Shown here one piece after another: positions 6,904-14,625 of a stretch of 20,757 bases of DNA (position 1 is the stretch's first letter; each line of letters starts with the position of its first letter). The notes below the pieces were generated by a model. That model ran no database searches. It saw only the letters and a list, made by a program, of their open reading frames with translations, and was not told the origin of the DNA. The position numbers and the translations under genes are program-made. The stretch covers positions 1-20,757 of the forward strand of contig CAYXNS010000044.1 in assembly GCA_964466315.1 (NCBI GenBank), written 5' to 3'. This DNA is from SMWC01 sp964466315 (GTDB lineage Bacteria > Pseudomonadota > Gammaproteobacteria > Steroidobacterales > Rariloculaceae).

Positions 6904-7986
6904 ATGCCCCTGGTTGCACATAGCAGTTTGCCTACATATCAACGTCTGCGCGACCGCGGTTTCGAGGTACTGACACTCGAACAGGCGCAGCAGCAGATGA
7001 GTCGGGAACTGCACATCGGCTTGCTCAACATGATGCCGGATGCCGCTCTGGCGACGACGGAGCAGCAATTCATGGGACTGATCGCTGACTCTGACCTTGC
7101 AGCTCGTATCTATATCTACCCGTTCTCAATATGCGAACTCAATCGCGGTACTAATGCCGAAGAGCATGTCAGACGATACTATTTTGAGTTCGATACCCTG
7201 GTCGAGCAGGGCCTGGATGCGCTGATTATCACGGGCGCGAATGTAATCGCTCCCACACTGGATCGGGAACCGATCTGGAAACCCTTGATTAAGGTGTCGG
7301 ACTGGGCCGAGGATAATGTCGCTTCCATCCTGTGTTCTTGTCTGGCCTCCCATGCGTTGATAAAGCATAAGTACGGTATCGATCGCCAACCGTTACCCCA
7401 GAAACAGTGGGGTGTGTACTCCCACGAGGTTCAGCGCTCGGAGCACCCGTTACTGAGAGGCGTCAAGGCCCATTTCGATACGCCACATTCGAGATGGAAC
7501 GCGATTACTAGTTTGCAATTGGAGCAGGCGGGGCTATCCGTCCTCGCGGAAAGCGAGGAAGTCGGCATCCACATGGCTGTTAGCCCCGACCTATTTCGCA
7601 TCGTCTACACCCAGGGACATCCCGAATACGATGCCAACAGTCTTCTCAAGGAATACAAGCGGGAGGTGTTTCGTTATCAGAATGGTGAGCTCGAGTCCCC
7701 ACCACCCTACCCGGAAAATTATCTGTCAGAGCAAGCTGTCGAGATCACCGGTCGATTTCTCGATCAATGGGAGAAGGCCGCCAGCACAGACGATGTACTG
7801 CCGAAGTTTCCGGAGAAGGAGATAGCACAAAGTGTAGTCAATTCCTGGAAGGATGCAGGCGAATCGATTTTCAACAACTGGCTGGGATTGGTTCACGACT
7901 TGTCGAGTCTCGATCGGCACAAGCAGTTCGCTCCACGAGTTGATCCGGACGACCCATTAACACTCCGTGACTCGGCCTCTGTGTGA
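6904..7986 (+). CDS. metA: Homoserine O-acyltransferase (MetA family, probably succinyl-transferring)
   Basis: Catalyses the first committed step of methionine synthesis, acylating homoserine from an acyl-CoA. The 360-residue product carries the class-I-amidotransferase-like fold of MetA. The catalytic Cys is C146 in ILCSCLASHA, and the His-Glu pair is H239/E241 in TQGHPEYD. Other family blocks are HIGLLNMMPDAALA near residue 37, ITGANVIAP near 109, WGVYSHEV and HSRWN. ATG 6904 is chosen because family members begin MPLVAHS, and the upstream extension to 6739 overlaps the divergent gene. Whether succinyl- or acetyl-CoA is used is not safely predictable, since MetA specificity has switched repeatedly in evolution. 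The C-terminal 60 residues are longer than in E. coli MetA. Confidence 0.92.
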   Translation: MPLVAHSSLPTYQRLRDRGFEVLTLEQAQQQMSRELHIGLLNMMPDAALATTEQQFMGLIADSDLAARIYIYPFSICELNRGTNAEEHVRRYYFEFDTLVEQGLDALIITGANVIAPTLDREPIWKPLIKVSDWAEDNVASILCSCLASHALIKHKYGIDRQPLPQKQWGVYSHEVQRSEHPLLRGVKAHFDTPHSRWNAITSLQLEQAGLSVLAESEEVGIHMAVSPDLFRIVYTQGHPEYDANSLLKEYKREVFRYQNGELESPPPYPENYLSEQAVEITGRFLDQWEKAASTDDVLPKFPEKEIAQSVVNSWKDAGESIFNNWLGLVHDLSSLDRHKQFAPRVDPDDPLTLRDSASV

Positions 7987-7994
7987 ACGTTAGT

Positions 7995-8033
7995 TTGTTC
8001 CCCGATGGACCGATTCCGTCCAGATTGGAACAA
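7995..8033 (+). terminator. Interrupted hairpin after metA
   Basis: TTGTTCC (7995-8001) pairs with GGAACAA (8027-8033), and inside it TGGAC (8006-8010) pairs with GTCCA (8018-8022), with 4x4 internal and 7-base terminal loops. It begins 8 bases after the metA stop. There is no U-tract behind it, so it may be a transcript-end stabiliser or an operator rather than a classical intrinsic terminator. Confidence 0.4.
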
Positions 8034-8048
8034 GAATGACCCCCTATC

Positions 8049-8189
8049 ATGATCTATAACGCACCCGTAAGAGACATGATATTCCTGGTCGACGAATGGA
8101 TCGGCCTGGAGAATATCAGCAGCCTGCCCGGGCACGAAGAACTCGACCGTGACGTACTGCAGTTCATTCTCGAGAAAGCCGGAAAGTTC
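8049..8189 (+). pseudogene. N-terminal stub of an acyl-CoA dehydrogenase
   Basis: From ATG 8049 the first 47 residues (MIYNAPVRDMIFLVDEWIGL, then LPGHEELDRDVLQFILEKAG and KF) match the N-terminus of long acyl-CoA dehydrogenases of the type that start M.Y.APVRDM.F and continue EEAGKFA.EVLAPLN. At about 8190 the match ends abruptly. The frame continues as low-complexity Ser-rich antisense sequence and stops at 8294. The remaining roughly 550 residues of the enzyme (FAD and acyl-CoA sites) are absent. Directly at this point the opposite strand carries the truncated 3' side of another gene, so a deletion joined two convergent genes tail to tail. Confidence 0.6.
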
Positions 8190-8424
8190 TGTAGCGCGGC
8201 GTCGAGAGACTCAAAATCCGACTCGCCTTTCACCCATACTTCGGTTAGTTCCTTGTTCTCAAGCAGGAGCGAAACTATATCGAAGTCGCGTTGAACTCCT
8301 NNNNNNNNNNCACACGTGCCATCTCAGTATTCTGGCGGAACTGCTGGGCTAGATAGGTTAAAGAGACGACCATCAGGACTACACCGATAATCTCAGCCAA
8401 ATACGCTAGTTGTTCGAGCGTCAC
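8190..8424 (-). pseudogene. Truncated small membrane-anchored protein, interrupted by an assembly gap
   Basis: A GTG at 8422-8424, behind a GGGGGAG Shine-Dalgarno, starts a protein with one transmembrane helix (TLEQLAYLAEIIGVVLMVVS) followed by LTYLAQQFRQNTEMARV, where the ten-N gap (8301-8310) falls. Beyond the gap the same kind of protein resumes (RDFDIVSLLLENKELTEVWV then KGESDFESLDAALQ). This layout, an N-terminal helix with the RQNTEM motif then ELT.VW.KG, is a recurrent uncharacterised family in environmental proteobacteria as I remember it. The coding signal ends near 8190, where it meets the acyl-CoA dehydrogenase stub from the other strand, so its C-terminus is lost. No function is known to me. 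Confidence 0.5.
8301..8310. other. Assembly gap (10 N)
   Basis: Ten N of placeholder length inside the small membrane-protein gene. True gap length is unknown. Confidence 0.99.
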
Positions 8425-8574
8425 AAGGCTCCCCCGAGTTATGCATCGCCGTGCATATTAACCGTTAACCGGTGGCTGCCTTCGGCCATGAGCAGACATG
8501 GGCTCGCTCCACTCGGTGGTGCGCTTCGACCGTCAGCACCAGTTACACAGTCTCAGTATCGCCCTTCTGTTCAC

Positions 8575-9935
8575 CTACCGGCCAATCGCCATCACGGGCT
8601 CGAACTTCTGAATCCGTTTTCCGTTGCTGACTTCACCAGTATAGATGTTTCCCTTCGAATCCATCGAAATGGCATTTGGGAAGTTCAGCTGGCCGGCCAA
8701 CCGGCCCGGGCTACTGAAGTGACCGAGCGTCTCACCGCTCCGGCGGTCGACGGACCAGATCACGTTATTGGCCGCGTCAGCGACGAATAGGTATTTCTGC
8801 TCCGGATCGACGGAAATCACCATCTTGTACATCGTGCCGCAGGGGCCCGGCATGAAGTCGACGCTACCGCAGGTACGTTGGGCCGGTGTATTAGGACTCA
8901 CATAAATATCTTGTTGCCATTCGCCCTCGGTCGTGAACACCTGAATGCGGTTCTGGCCCCGCTCGCCGATGTAGACCAGGCGGTCATTCGAGAGCTCAAC
9001 GAAGTGCAGCGCCGGAACAAAGTTTGGCTCCTCGGGCGGCGGCCCGCCGTCCCACATATAGCCGGGAATTGGGTCGTTCGTGATCTCGCTCAACGGCATC
9101 CCGTGTCCGCCCCAGCCCCGCTTGAACTCGCCGGTTGAGGCGTCGAAGATGACCACGCGTTTCTGGTCGATGATGTAGATCTCGTTGGCGACCTCGTCGA
9201 TCTGGAACCGCCCCTTTTGGGAGAAGTTCTCAAGTTCCTGGTTGTTCTCCTCCCACTGAATGCCCTCCGGCACGCGGTGGCCGAAGTCCCACACGAGCTC
9301 TCCGTCACGAGTGAACTTCTGAATGCTGTCCTGCGCCCTCGTACCGCCCACCCAGATGAAACCCTGGCTATCCGGAATCACGGTCTGGAGCCCGGTCGGC
9401 CAGCTCGGAAGATGGCCCGGGCCACCCCACGCGTGTACGACATCACCGTCCTGATCCAGTGCGATGACCTCCGGGCCGAGCACGCAACAGAGCACCGCCC
9501 GCGGATCACTTTCGNNNNNNNNNNGCAACCGCACCGAGAATCATCCCTCCACCAACTCGCTGTACCGAGCCGTTTCCCACTCCGTTCGCAGGGGCGGCTC
9601 CGAGCTCTGTGCGCCTCGCCGAGGACGATGGCGGCGTGTTGGTTGATGATCTCGAGCGGGTCGGGGGCATTCTGCCGATTCAGGAACCAGACGAGGTCCA
9701 TGTCGTCGACGCCAATCCCCGTGACCTGCTGCATGCTCCACTTGTTGGGGAGTGTTTTGGGCCAGAATGGGTCCACCTGATACGCGGGCGCGCCGTTCGC
9801 ATCCACGACCTGCCCCTCGACGACCTGTGCATGCACAGTTGAGCCCGCGGCGAGTGCCAGCAGACCGCTGATGACGAAGACCGCAGCACACGGGGACAGC
9901 CGTTCTGCCCTCATCGAAAGATTCTCTTCACTCAT
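8575..9935 (-). CDS. Exported NHL/6-bladed beta-propeller protein, interrupted by an assembly gap
   Basis: ATG 9935 has a strong Shine-Dalgarno (AGGGGAG) and begins a signal peptide (CAAVFVISGLLALAAG, cleaved near VHAQ), so export is predicted. The mature part begins with the family hallmark YQVDPFWPKTLPNKW, then TGIGVDDMDLVWFLNR. Past the gap, propeller blades follow: CCVLGPEVIALDQDGDVV, WGGPGHLPSW, FIWVGG, KFTRDGELVWDFG, IFDASTGEFKRGWGGHG, NRIQVFTTEGEW, LFVADAANNVIW and GNIYTGEVSNGKRIQKF. It resembles the NHL-repeat proteins annotated as peptidyl-alpha-hydroxyglycine alpha-amidating-lyase-like, which is a fold match and not proof of activity. The two sides of the ten-N gap are in different frames. 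About 35 residues before the gap do not fit the family, and a competing frame there stops at 9541. Confidence 0.8.
9515..9524. other. Assembly gap (10 N)
   Basis: Placeholder gap inside the NHL propeller gene. The reading frame on either side does not agree with a true length of ten. Confidence 0.99.
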
Positions 9936-9959
9936 GAGTACTCCCCTTTCTTCTTCTAA

Positions 9960-9989
9960 GTTCTAACTTTGCATATTACCAGCTGTCAA
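9960..9989 (-). promoter_or_regulatory. Sigma70-like promoter of the NHL propeller gene
   Basis: On the minus strand a perfect -35 TTGACA (9984-9989) is followed after 18 bases by TAGAAC (9960-9965), and the start codon lies 25 bases further on with its Shine-Dalgarno between. An inverted repeat ACCGG...CCGGT (9989-9993 and 10000-10004) abuts the -35 box and could be an operator half-site pair. Confidence 0.45.
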
Positions 9990-10038
9990 CCGGCAGCTTC
10001 CGGTGGTGATCTCAACTGATCGACGCAACATTATCATC

Positions 10039-10314
10039 TTAACTGAGGGAGATGGAGTGTTGTTCAATGAGAAGATAATACAAGCGAGAGGAGTTTAGCT
10101 CGGCACAGGGCTCGCTGAAGCTTTCTACATTCGGCTCGTTATAGACCGTCGTCGACTTCAGGGTCAGCGACTCGGTGATCACCCACTCCATGCCGAGTAC
10201 ACAGCGCTCCGTCTCGACGAACCACTTGGTCTGAGTCTGGTCCGACTTGGTCTCGAGCTCTCCAACCTCACCGCCGGGCCAGGCCGGCTGAAGTTTTTGG
10301 AGATTTCGACATCC
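10039..10314 (-). pseudogene. C-terminal fragment of an unrecognised protein behind the radical-SAM gene
   Basis: A 91-codon open frame lies between an in-frame TGA (10315-10317) and TAA (10039-10041). It reads as a credible protein: LQKLQPAWPGGEVGELETKS, KWFVETERCVLGMEWVITES, LTLKSTTVYNEPNVESFSEP. There is no start codon at the front and only an internal ATG (GMEW), so it seems to be the 3' end of a gene whose front was removed, with the junction close to the end of the radical-SAM gene. I do not recognise the family, and no sulfatase motif is seen. It could have been the partner or substrate of the maturase, but that is speculation. Confidence 0.4.
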
Positions 10315-10335
10315 TCATGAGCGTGGCACAGACGG

Positions 10336-11589
10336 TTACTTGCCGAGGCAGCATTTCTTGAATTTCCTTCCACTTCCGCATGGGCAGGGATCGTTGCGGC
10401 CAACCGTTACGCGCGGGCCTGCGTCTGCGGACCGCAGCTCACTCATGAAGCTCTCGATCGTGCCGCCGACGCGGAGCGACCTGGCGAACCGCTTCGCATA
10501 GGGCCGCGCGTGCGTGAAGAATCGGCGAAGCCCCACGCAAAGGTAGTTCCACCCGGCCTCGCCCTCGGGTGTGATCATGAATCGGTCCTTCGGGCATCCG
10601 CCGTTGCAATACTCCAGGACATCGCAACGCCGGCAACGACGAGGCAGCGTGGCCGATTTCGACTTCCCAAAGGTCTTCTGCTCCGGGCTGTCGAGAGTCT
10701 CCAGGAGGGTTTTGTCGCGCAGGTTTCCGAGGTAATGGGAGCGATCCACGTAATGGTCGCAGGAGTAGAAGTCCCCGTTGTGCTCGAGCACCGGAAACTG
10801 GCCACAGTTTGGATGCAGGATACACAGCGCATGCTCGAGCCCGCGCGGCGGTCTCATCGTCTCCTCGAACCACTGAACGTAAATCCGATCCGCGTCATAG
10901 CGGATCCACTCGTCGAAGACCGCGCACAGGAAGGTTCCGAAATCCTCCGGTGTCACCGACTCCGGGGTGACGGTCCCGCTGGCACTCCTCCCGACCAGGG
11001 GCAGGAAGACCATCTGTCGGATCCCGACCTCCTTGAAGAACCTATAGAGCTCCAGAGGGTGGCGGGTATTGCGGTCGTGCAAGACGCAAAGGGTATCGCA
11101 CGTCACCCCGTAATCCTGAAGAAGTCGCAACGTGCGCATGACACGGTCGTGTGTCGGCTTCCCCCTTTTGGTGACGCGATATCCGTCATGCATCTCCTTG
11201 GGACCGTCGAGGCTCAGCCCAACGTAGAAATGCTCCTGGGCGAGGAATCGGCACCATTCCTCATCCAGGAGGGTCCCGTTGGTTTGAATGCCATTGACGA
11301 TTTGACGTCCGGGGAGGTTGTGTCTGCGCTGCAACTCGACGATGCGGCGGAAATATTCGAGCCCGAGGAGCGTGGGTTCACCGCCGTGCCAGGAAAACAT
11401 CACGGTCGGTATCGGGCATGCGTGAATGTGCTCGACGATATACCGCTCGAGCAGCTCATCCGGCATTCGAAAACACTCGCTGATCGGGTACAGGCTGCGC
11501 TTGTCGAGGTAATAGCAGTATTGGCAATCGAGGTTGCACACCGCGCCGATCGGCTTGACAAAAACCTGAAATTCCCGTGACGCTCTCAT
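10336..11589 (-). CDS. Radical SAM enzyme, anaerobic sulfatase-maturase-like, with SPASM and SEC-C motifs
   Basis: Resembles anSME enzymes, which oxidise a Cys or Ser of an arylsulfatase to formylglycine using S-adenosylmethionine and iron-sulfur clusters. From ATG 11589 (417 residues) the radical-SAM motif CNLDCQYCYY gives C18, C22 and C25. FSWHGGEPTLLG, GIQTNGTLL and GLSLDGP are the next family blocks, and Cys pairs in CILHPNCGQF, YSCDHYVD and CRRCDVLEYCNGGCPKDRF form the auxiliary-cluster SPASM region. The last 20 or so residues (GRNDPCPCGSGRKFKKCC) are a zinc-binding SEC-C motif, an unusual tail for this family in my knowledge. ATG 11619 (AGGA upstream) is an alternative start. No sulfatase gene is in the window, so the peptide substrate is unknown. 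Confidence 0.85.
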   Translation of the reverse strand: MRASREFQVFVKPIGAVCNLDCQYCYYLDKRSLYPISECFRMPDELLERYIVEHIHACPIPTVMFSWHGGEPTLLGLEYFRRIVELQRRHNLPGRQIVNGIQTNGTLLDEEWCRFLAQEHFYVGLSLDGPKEMHDGYRVTKRGKPTHDRVMRTLRLLQDYGVTCDTLCVLHDRNTRHPLELYRFFKEVGIRQMVFLPLVGRSASGTVTPESVTPEDFGTFLCAVFDEWIRYDADRIYVQWFEETMRPPRGLEHALCILHPNCGQFPVLEHNGDFYSCDHYVDRSHYLGNLRDKTLLETLDSPEQKTFGKSKSATLPRRCRRCDVLEYCNGGCPKDRFMITPEGEAGWNYLCVGLRRFFTHARPYAKRFARSLRVGGTIESFMSELRSADAGPRVTVGRNDPCPCGSGRKFKKCCLGK

Positions 11590-11775
11590 GCCCGCATTCC
11601 TGACAAGCTCCGACCCCATGGCTGTGATCCTACGCGACGCGGGCACTACCAAGTGGCAAGACGGCCCGTCACCCCGGAGAAAGGTCTACCGATGATTCTG
11701 AGTCTGAATCATCAAAAGTTCCCAAGAAATTCCGATCCTTTTGATCACGTAAATATGCGATCATCAAGACGCTGA

Positions 11776-11910
11776 TCAATGCCTTCGACGATGCCGGGTA
11801 TCAAGTGCCCACAGGTAGGACGCGCAGATCAGGCCGTTGTGGCCCACGCCTGCGACGACATAACCGAAAGTCCCTGTGGGTCCCGAATAGTCCGTACCGA
11901 CAAAATAGGC
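11776..11910 (-). pseudogene. N-terminal stub of a phytoene-desaturase-like FAD oxidoreductase
   Basis: The minus-strand frame reads YFVGTDYSGPTGTFGYVVAG, then VGHNGLICASYL, the classic first beta-strand, glycine loop (GVGHNG) and helix of the FAD-binding Rossmann fold in NAD(P)/FAD-dependent oxidoreductases of the phytoene-desaturase type. The family sequence stops after ASYL at about 11815, and the frame ends in TGA at 11776-11778. No ATG, GTG or TTG is in frame before an upstream TAG. An intact enzyme has about 500 residues, so only the first 30 or so remain. Confidence 0.5.
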
Positions 11911-11978
11911 TATCTTTAATATTGTTAACGGTGCGCAAGAAGACTAGCCGAGATCTCTAAGAAAAGGCAATAGAATCA

Positions 11979-12134
11979 ATGCAGACGAATATTCAGAAGC
12001 AGCGAAGCGGACGTTTAGAATACACTGATTGGGATTGGCCCGAATGCCTGCTTCTGGCCGAAAGACATTGGGTAAAGTCTGGAGCGATGTTCTTCAATGT
12101 GCACATCGAAAGATCGTGGCCGCTCACGTATTAG
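11979..12134 (+). CDS. Possible 51-residue ORF, unknown
   Basis: ATG 11979 to TAG 12132-12134 encodes a Trp-rich peptide with WDWPECLLLAERHWVKSGAM and HIERSWPLTY. An AAGG lies about 12 bases before the ATG, which is a poor ribosome-binding distance. Composition is protein-like rather than random, but no family is recognised, and it may be another remnant or chance. Confidence 0.18.
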   Translation: MQTNIQKQRSGRLEYTDWDWPECLLLAERHWVKSGAMFFNVHIERSWPLTY

Positions 12135-12147
12135 AGTTAGAAGATAG

Positions 12148-13314
12148 TTGAAGCGGTATCGAAGCGTGAATCTACTTCGGAGAAAGAGGTCTTTGACGCA
12201 CATTCGACCATCCGGAACAGCGGTTGTGGCGATGGCCACTGTCGCTGGATTCGGCCTAATCGCTACGCAATCTGTCGGGCAGGTTCCAGCGTCAGCTCTC
12301 GTCAATCAGGAGTCAGAAGAAACTCTTGAAGCGGCTCGGGCCGCCTCGCCGCACACCGCTGAGTCGACCTTCGCTTACTTCCAAGAGGATGCCGAAAACT
12401 TTATCGCGAATGCGATTGAGCGAGTGTGGGATTCCACGCTACCTCGCCCTGAGCCTCCGCGTATGCCATGGGGAGATCCGATCTTGCAGGGCTACTGGTC
12501 ATTTGCATCCTACACGCCGCTGGAACGCCCCGACGAACTTGCTGACAAGCCCCTTTACAGGCGTCAGGAGGCAATAGAGAACTTCCGGCGGGCCGTCATC
12601 GCCGACGCCTCTGTCGACCCGGCGACCGTGCATTACGACTGGACTGAGTTCGCGCTAGACAACTGGCAGACCCCAATCCGACCGAGTCGTCGAACATCAA
12701 TGATCGTGGATCCGCCGGATGGCAAGCTTCCTGACATGACGCCGGAGGGACTGGAGCGATATCGAGCGCAACAGCGACGGCACACGCTAGAGTCCCGAGG
12801 TCTAGCCGAGCGCTGCATCCTAGGTAACGAGGGGCCGCCGAATGTTCCCTTCACGCAAAACACGGGTCACTCCCAGATCGTACAGACGCAAGACTACGTG
12901 TTACTTATCACCGAGGAGAACAGTGATATTCGCGTCATCCCCTTAAATAATTCGGATCACGCGCCGGAAAGTGTTCGTAGCTGGCTGGGAGATTCGCGAG
13001 GCCACTGGGAGGGCAACACCCTCATCGTGGAGACCACAAACTTCCATGAGAAGCGTAAATGGGAAGGCTCAGCGGGCAACATGCGCCTCGTGGAACGGTT
13101 CACTCGAGTCGCCGATGACACACTCCTTTGGGAGGCGACGGTTACGGATCCAACAACCTGGGAGGCACCGTGGAGCATAGAGGTTCCTCTACCCATGATG
13201 GACTCACCAAGGTTATTTGAATTCGCCTGCCACGAGCACAACTACGGGATTATCAACGTGGTTAAAGGGGCGAGAACTCGGGCAGCAGAGTACGAAGCCG
13301 GCGTGGCGAAGTGA
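12148..13314 (+). CDS. Exported protein of unknown function, large WEG-LIVET module family
   Basis: A 388-residue protein with a basic N-terminus and hydrophobic signal (TAVVAMATVAGFGLIATQSV, cleaved near GQVPASA). The body has the block order of a widespread uncharacterised family of environmental bacteria: ILQGYWSFASY, VDPPDGKLPDMTPEG, ERCILGNEGPPNVP, HSQIVQTQDYVLLI, RVIPLNNSDHAPES, WLGDSRGHWEGNTLIVETTN, NMRLVERFTRVADDTL, VTDPTTWEAPWSIEVPL and FEFACHEHNYG. The last third is shared with the protein at 15468-16175. A beta-rich periplasmic fold is likely and no enzyme motif is recognised. No ATG precedes the signal peptide: TTG 12148 or GTG 12166 are the candidate starts, while ATG 12232 would remove most of it. 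Confidence 0.75.
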   Translation: MKRYRSVNLLRRKRSLTHIRPSGTAVVAMATVAGFGLIATQSVGQVPASALVNQESEETLEAARAASPHTAESTFAYFQEDAENFIANAIERVWDSTLPRPEPPRMPWGDPILQGYWSFASYTPLERPDELADKPLYRRQEAIENFRRAVIADASVDPATVHYDWTEFALDNWQTPIRPSRRTSMIVDPPDGKLPDMTPEGLERYRAQQRRHTLESRGLAERCILGNEGPPNVPFTQNTGHSQIVQTQDYVLLITEENSDIRVIPLNNSDHAPESVRSWLGDSRGHWEGNTLIVETTNFHEKRKWEGSAGNMRLVERFTRVADDTLLWEATVTDPTTWEAPWSIEVPLPMMDSPRLFEFACHEHNYGIINVVKGARTRAAEYEAGVAK

Positions 13315-13332
13315 GACTTTGAATGTCCGCAA

Positions 13333-13371
13333 CTAGCCGATTCGAGAAGTAAGCTGGCTAGGATTTCTCGA
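13333..13371 (+). repeat. Interlocked inverted repeats after the exported-protein gene
   Basis: CTAGCC (13333-13338) can pair with GGCTAG (13356-13361), and TCGAGAA (13342-13348) with TTCTCGA (13365-13371). The two stems interlock in H-type pseudoknot order, or are mutually exclusive hairpins. They lie 19 bases after the stop at 13314. There is no U-tract. Confidence 0.35.
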
Positions 13372-13471
13372 TAAACGAACGTCTCGATTGATCTCCAAAT
13401 CGGACGTATCGGCCGGTCGCCGTTTCGCTAGAATGATGTCTTCCCAGTCGATTCGAGAAAATGAAGGCTAG
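13338..13471 (+). repeat. Imperfect direct repeat flanking the intergenic spacer
   Basis: CGATTCGAGAA..(8-9 bases)..GGCTAG occurs at 13338-13361 and again at 13449-13471, about 111 bases apart. The second copy ends 6 bases before the start codon of the aminotransferase gene. It could be a duplicated regulatory site or a decayed repeat element. Confidence 0.35.
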
Positions 13472-13476
13472 CCTCG

Positions 13477-14625
13477 ATGATTGCGTCTCAGCGGCATAAG
13501 TTCTGCATTCCCAGTGACGTGCACTACATTAACTGCGCGTATATGTCCCCATCGCTGAAGCAAGTGGAACAGGTCGGCATTGAGAGTGTCAGAATGAAAT
13601 CGGCACCGTGGCGAATCGGTGTCGAGACATTCTACGAACCATTGGAAGAGCTGCGCCGCCTTACCGGTCGCTTGATAAACGCACCGGCCGATCAGGTGGC
13701 GGTCATACCTGCTGTCAGCTACGGAATCGCTATCGCGGCCAATGCGACGACACTTTGTCGCGGGCAAAACGTGGTCGTTCCCGGTGAGGAGTTTCCGAGT
13801 GTCGTTTACGCCTGGCGCGAACGGTGTAGGGCTACCGGCGCCCGAATGCGCATGGTGTCGCGCCCTGAAAAGCACGAAGGTCAGGGCGTAGCGTGGAATC
13901 AGCGGTTGCTTGACTCAATCGACGCGCACACGGCCGTCGTCTCGCTTAGCTCTGCTCACTGGACTGACGGCACGGTTTTCGATCTCGAAGCGATTGGCAC
14001 CCGAGCGCGCGAGGTCGGCGCTGTGTTCATCGTCGATGGCACCCAAACCGTTGGGGCACTCGCGTTCGATTTTTCATCCGTGCAACCGGACATGCTGGTT
14101 TGCGCTGGATACAAATGGTTGATGGGACCATACAGCCTCGGCGTAGCAGTATTTGGTAAGCGCTTTCTTGATGCGGAACCGTTGGAACACAATTGGATTG
14201 CCCGCGAGAACAGTCAGGACTTTGCCAATCTCGTGAATTACAGGGATGAGTTCCAGCCTGGTGCTCGCCGTTTTGACGTTGGGGAGCGGTCCAATTTCGT
14301 ATTGATGCCGATGTTAACTGCGGCATTGAAGCAGGTTCTTGAATGGGGCCCGACAGCAGTGCAGGACTACTGCCAGCAGCTTGGGGAGCAACTGGAGGGT
14401 CTGCTCAACGGCAGCCATTTCCGGATGACCTCAGCATCTGAACGCGCGGCGCACCTGTTTGGTATACGGAACATCGACCATGCGGCTCTGCCATCTATTC
14501 AGCGAAAGCTGGAGCGGCACAATGTTTACGTTTCACTTCGGGGCGATGCGGTGAGGGTTTCGCCGCATCTTTACAATGACGAGGCAGATATCGCAGCACT
14601 TGCCGAAGCGATTACGGTAGCTTAA
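13477..14625 (+). CDS. Class V (NifS-like) PLP-dependent aminotransferase
   Basis: A 382-residue cytoplasmic fold-type I PLP enzyme of the class V group (cysteine desulfurase, isopenicillin-epimerase and kynureninase relatives). D188 in FIVDGTQTVGA contacts the pyridine nitrogen, H161 in SSAHWTDGTVFDL stacks on the cofactor region, and K213 in CAGYKWLMGPYSLG forms the internal aldimine. The region near 335-350 lacks the flexible Cys-containing loop of a true IscS, so a desulfurase role is doubtful. RVSPHLYNDEADIAAL is the usual C-terminal closing motif. ATG 13477 starts the family-typical segment. An ATG at 13461 is out of frame. The substrate is not predictable. It stands alone between spacers. 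Confidence 0.85.
   Translation: MIASQRHKFCIPSDVHYINCAYMSPSLKQVEQVGIESVRMKSAPWRIGVETFYEPLEELRRLTGRLINAPADQVAVIPAVSYGIAIAANATTLCRGQNVVVPGEEFPSVVYAWRERCRATGARMRMVSRPEKHEGQGVAWNQRLLDSIDAHTAVVSLSSAHWTDGTVFDLEAIGTRAREVGAVFIVDGTQTVGALAFDFSSVQPDMLVCAGYKWLMGPYSLGVAVFGKRFLDAEPLEHNWIARENSQDFANLVNYRDEFQPGARRFDVGERSNFVLMPMLTAALKQVLEWGPTAVQDYCQQLGEQLEGLLNGSHFRMTSASERAAHLFGIRNIDHAALPSIQRKLERHNVYVSLRGDAVRVSPHLYNDEADIAALAEAITVA

Larger units (their letters stand above)
11653..12147. other. 495-base spacer with gene remnants and no intact gene
   Basis: The right part holds the FAD-oxidoreductase stub described separately. In the left part, about 11733-11815 on the plus strand, the frame KYAIIKTLINAFDDAGYQVP reads as coding and is reminiscent of the C-terminal end of MscS-type channels. 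On the minus strand the overlapping frame 11669-11800 is also open. A possible 51-residue plus-strand ORF lies at 11979-12134 (MQTNIQKQRSGRLEYTDWDW...). None has convincing start signals. Confidence 0.3.

Noticed and set aside
10510..11580. 356-codon plus-strand open frame
   Set aside because: It is exactly antisense to the radical-SAM gene, has no family-like motifs, and is explained by codon bias on the other strand.
13477..14625. Cysteine desulfurase IscS/SufS call for the class V enzyme
   Set aside because: The PLP motifs fit the wider class V group, but the conserved catalytic Cys loop was not visible, so only the broad name is given.
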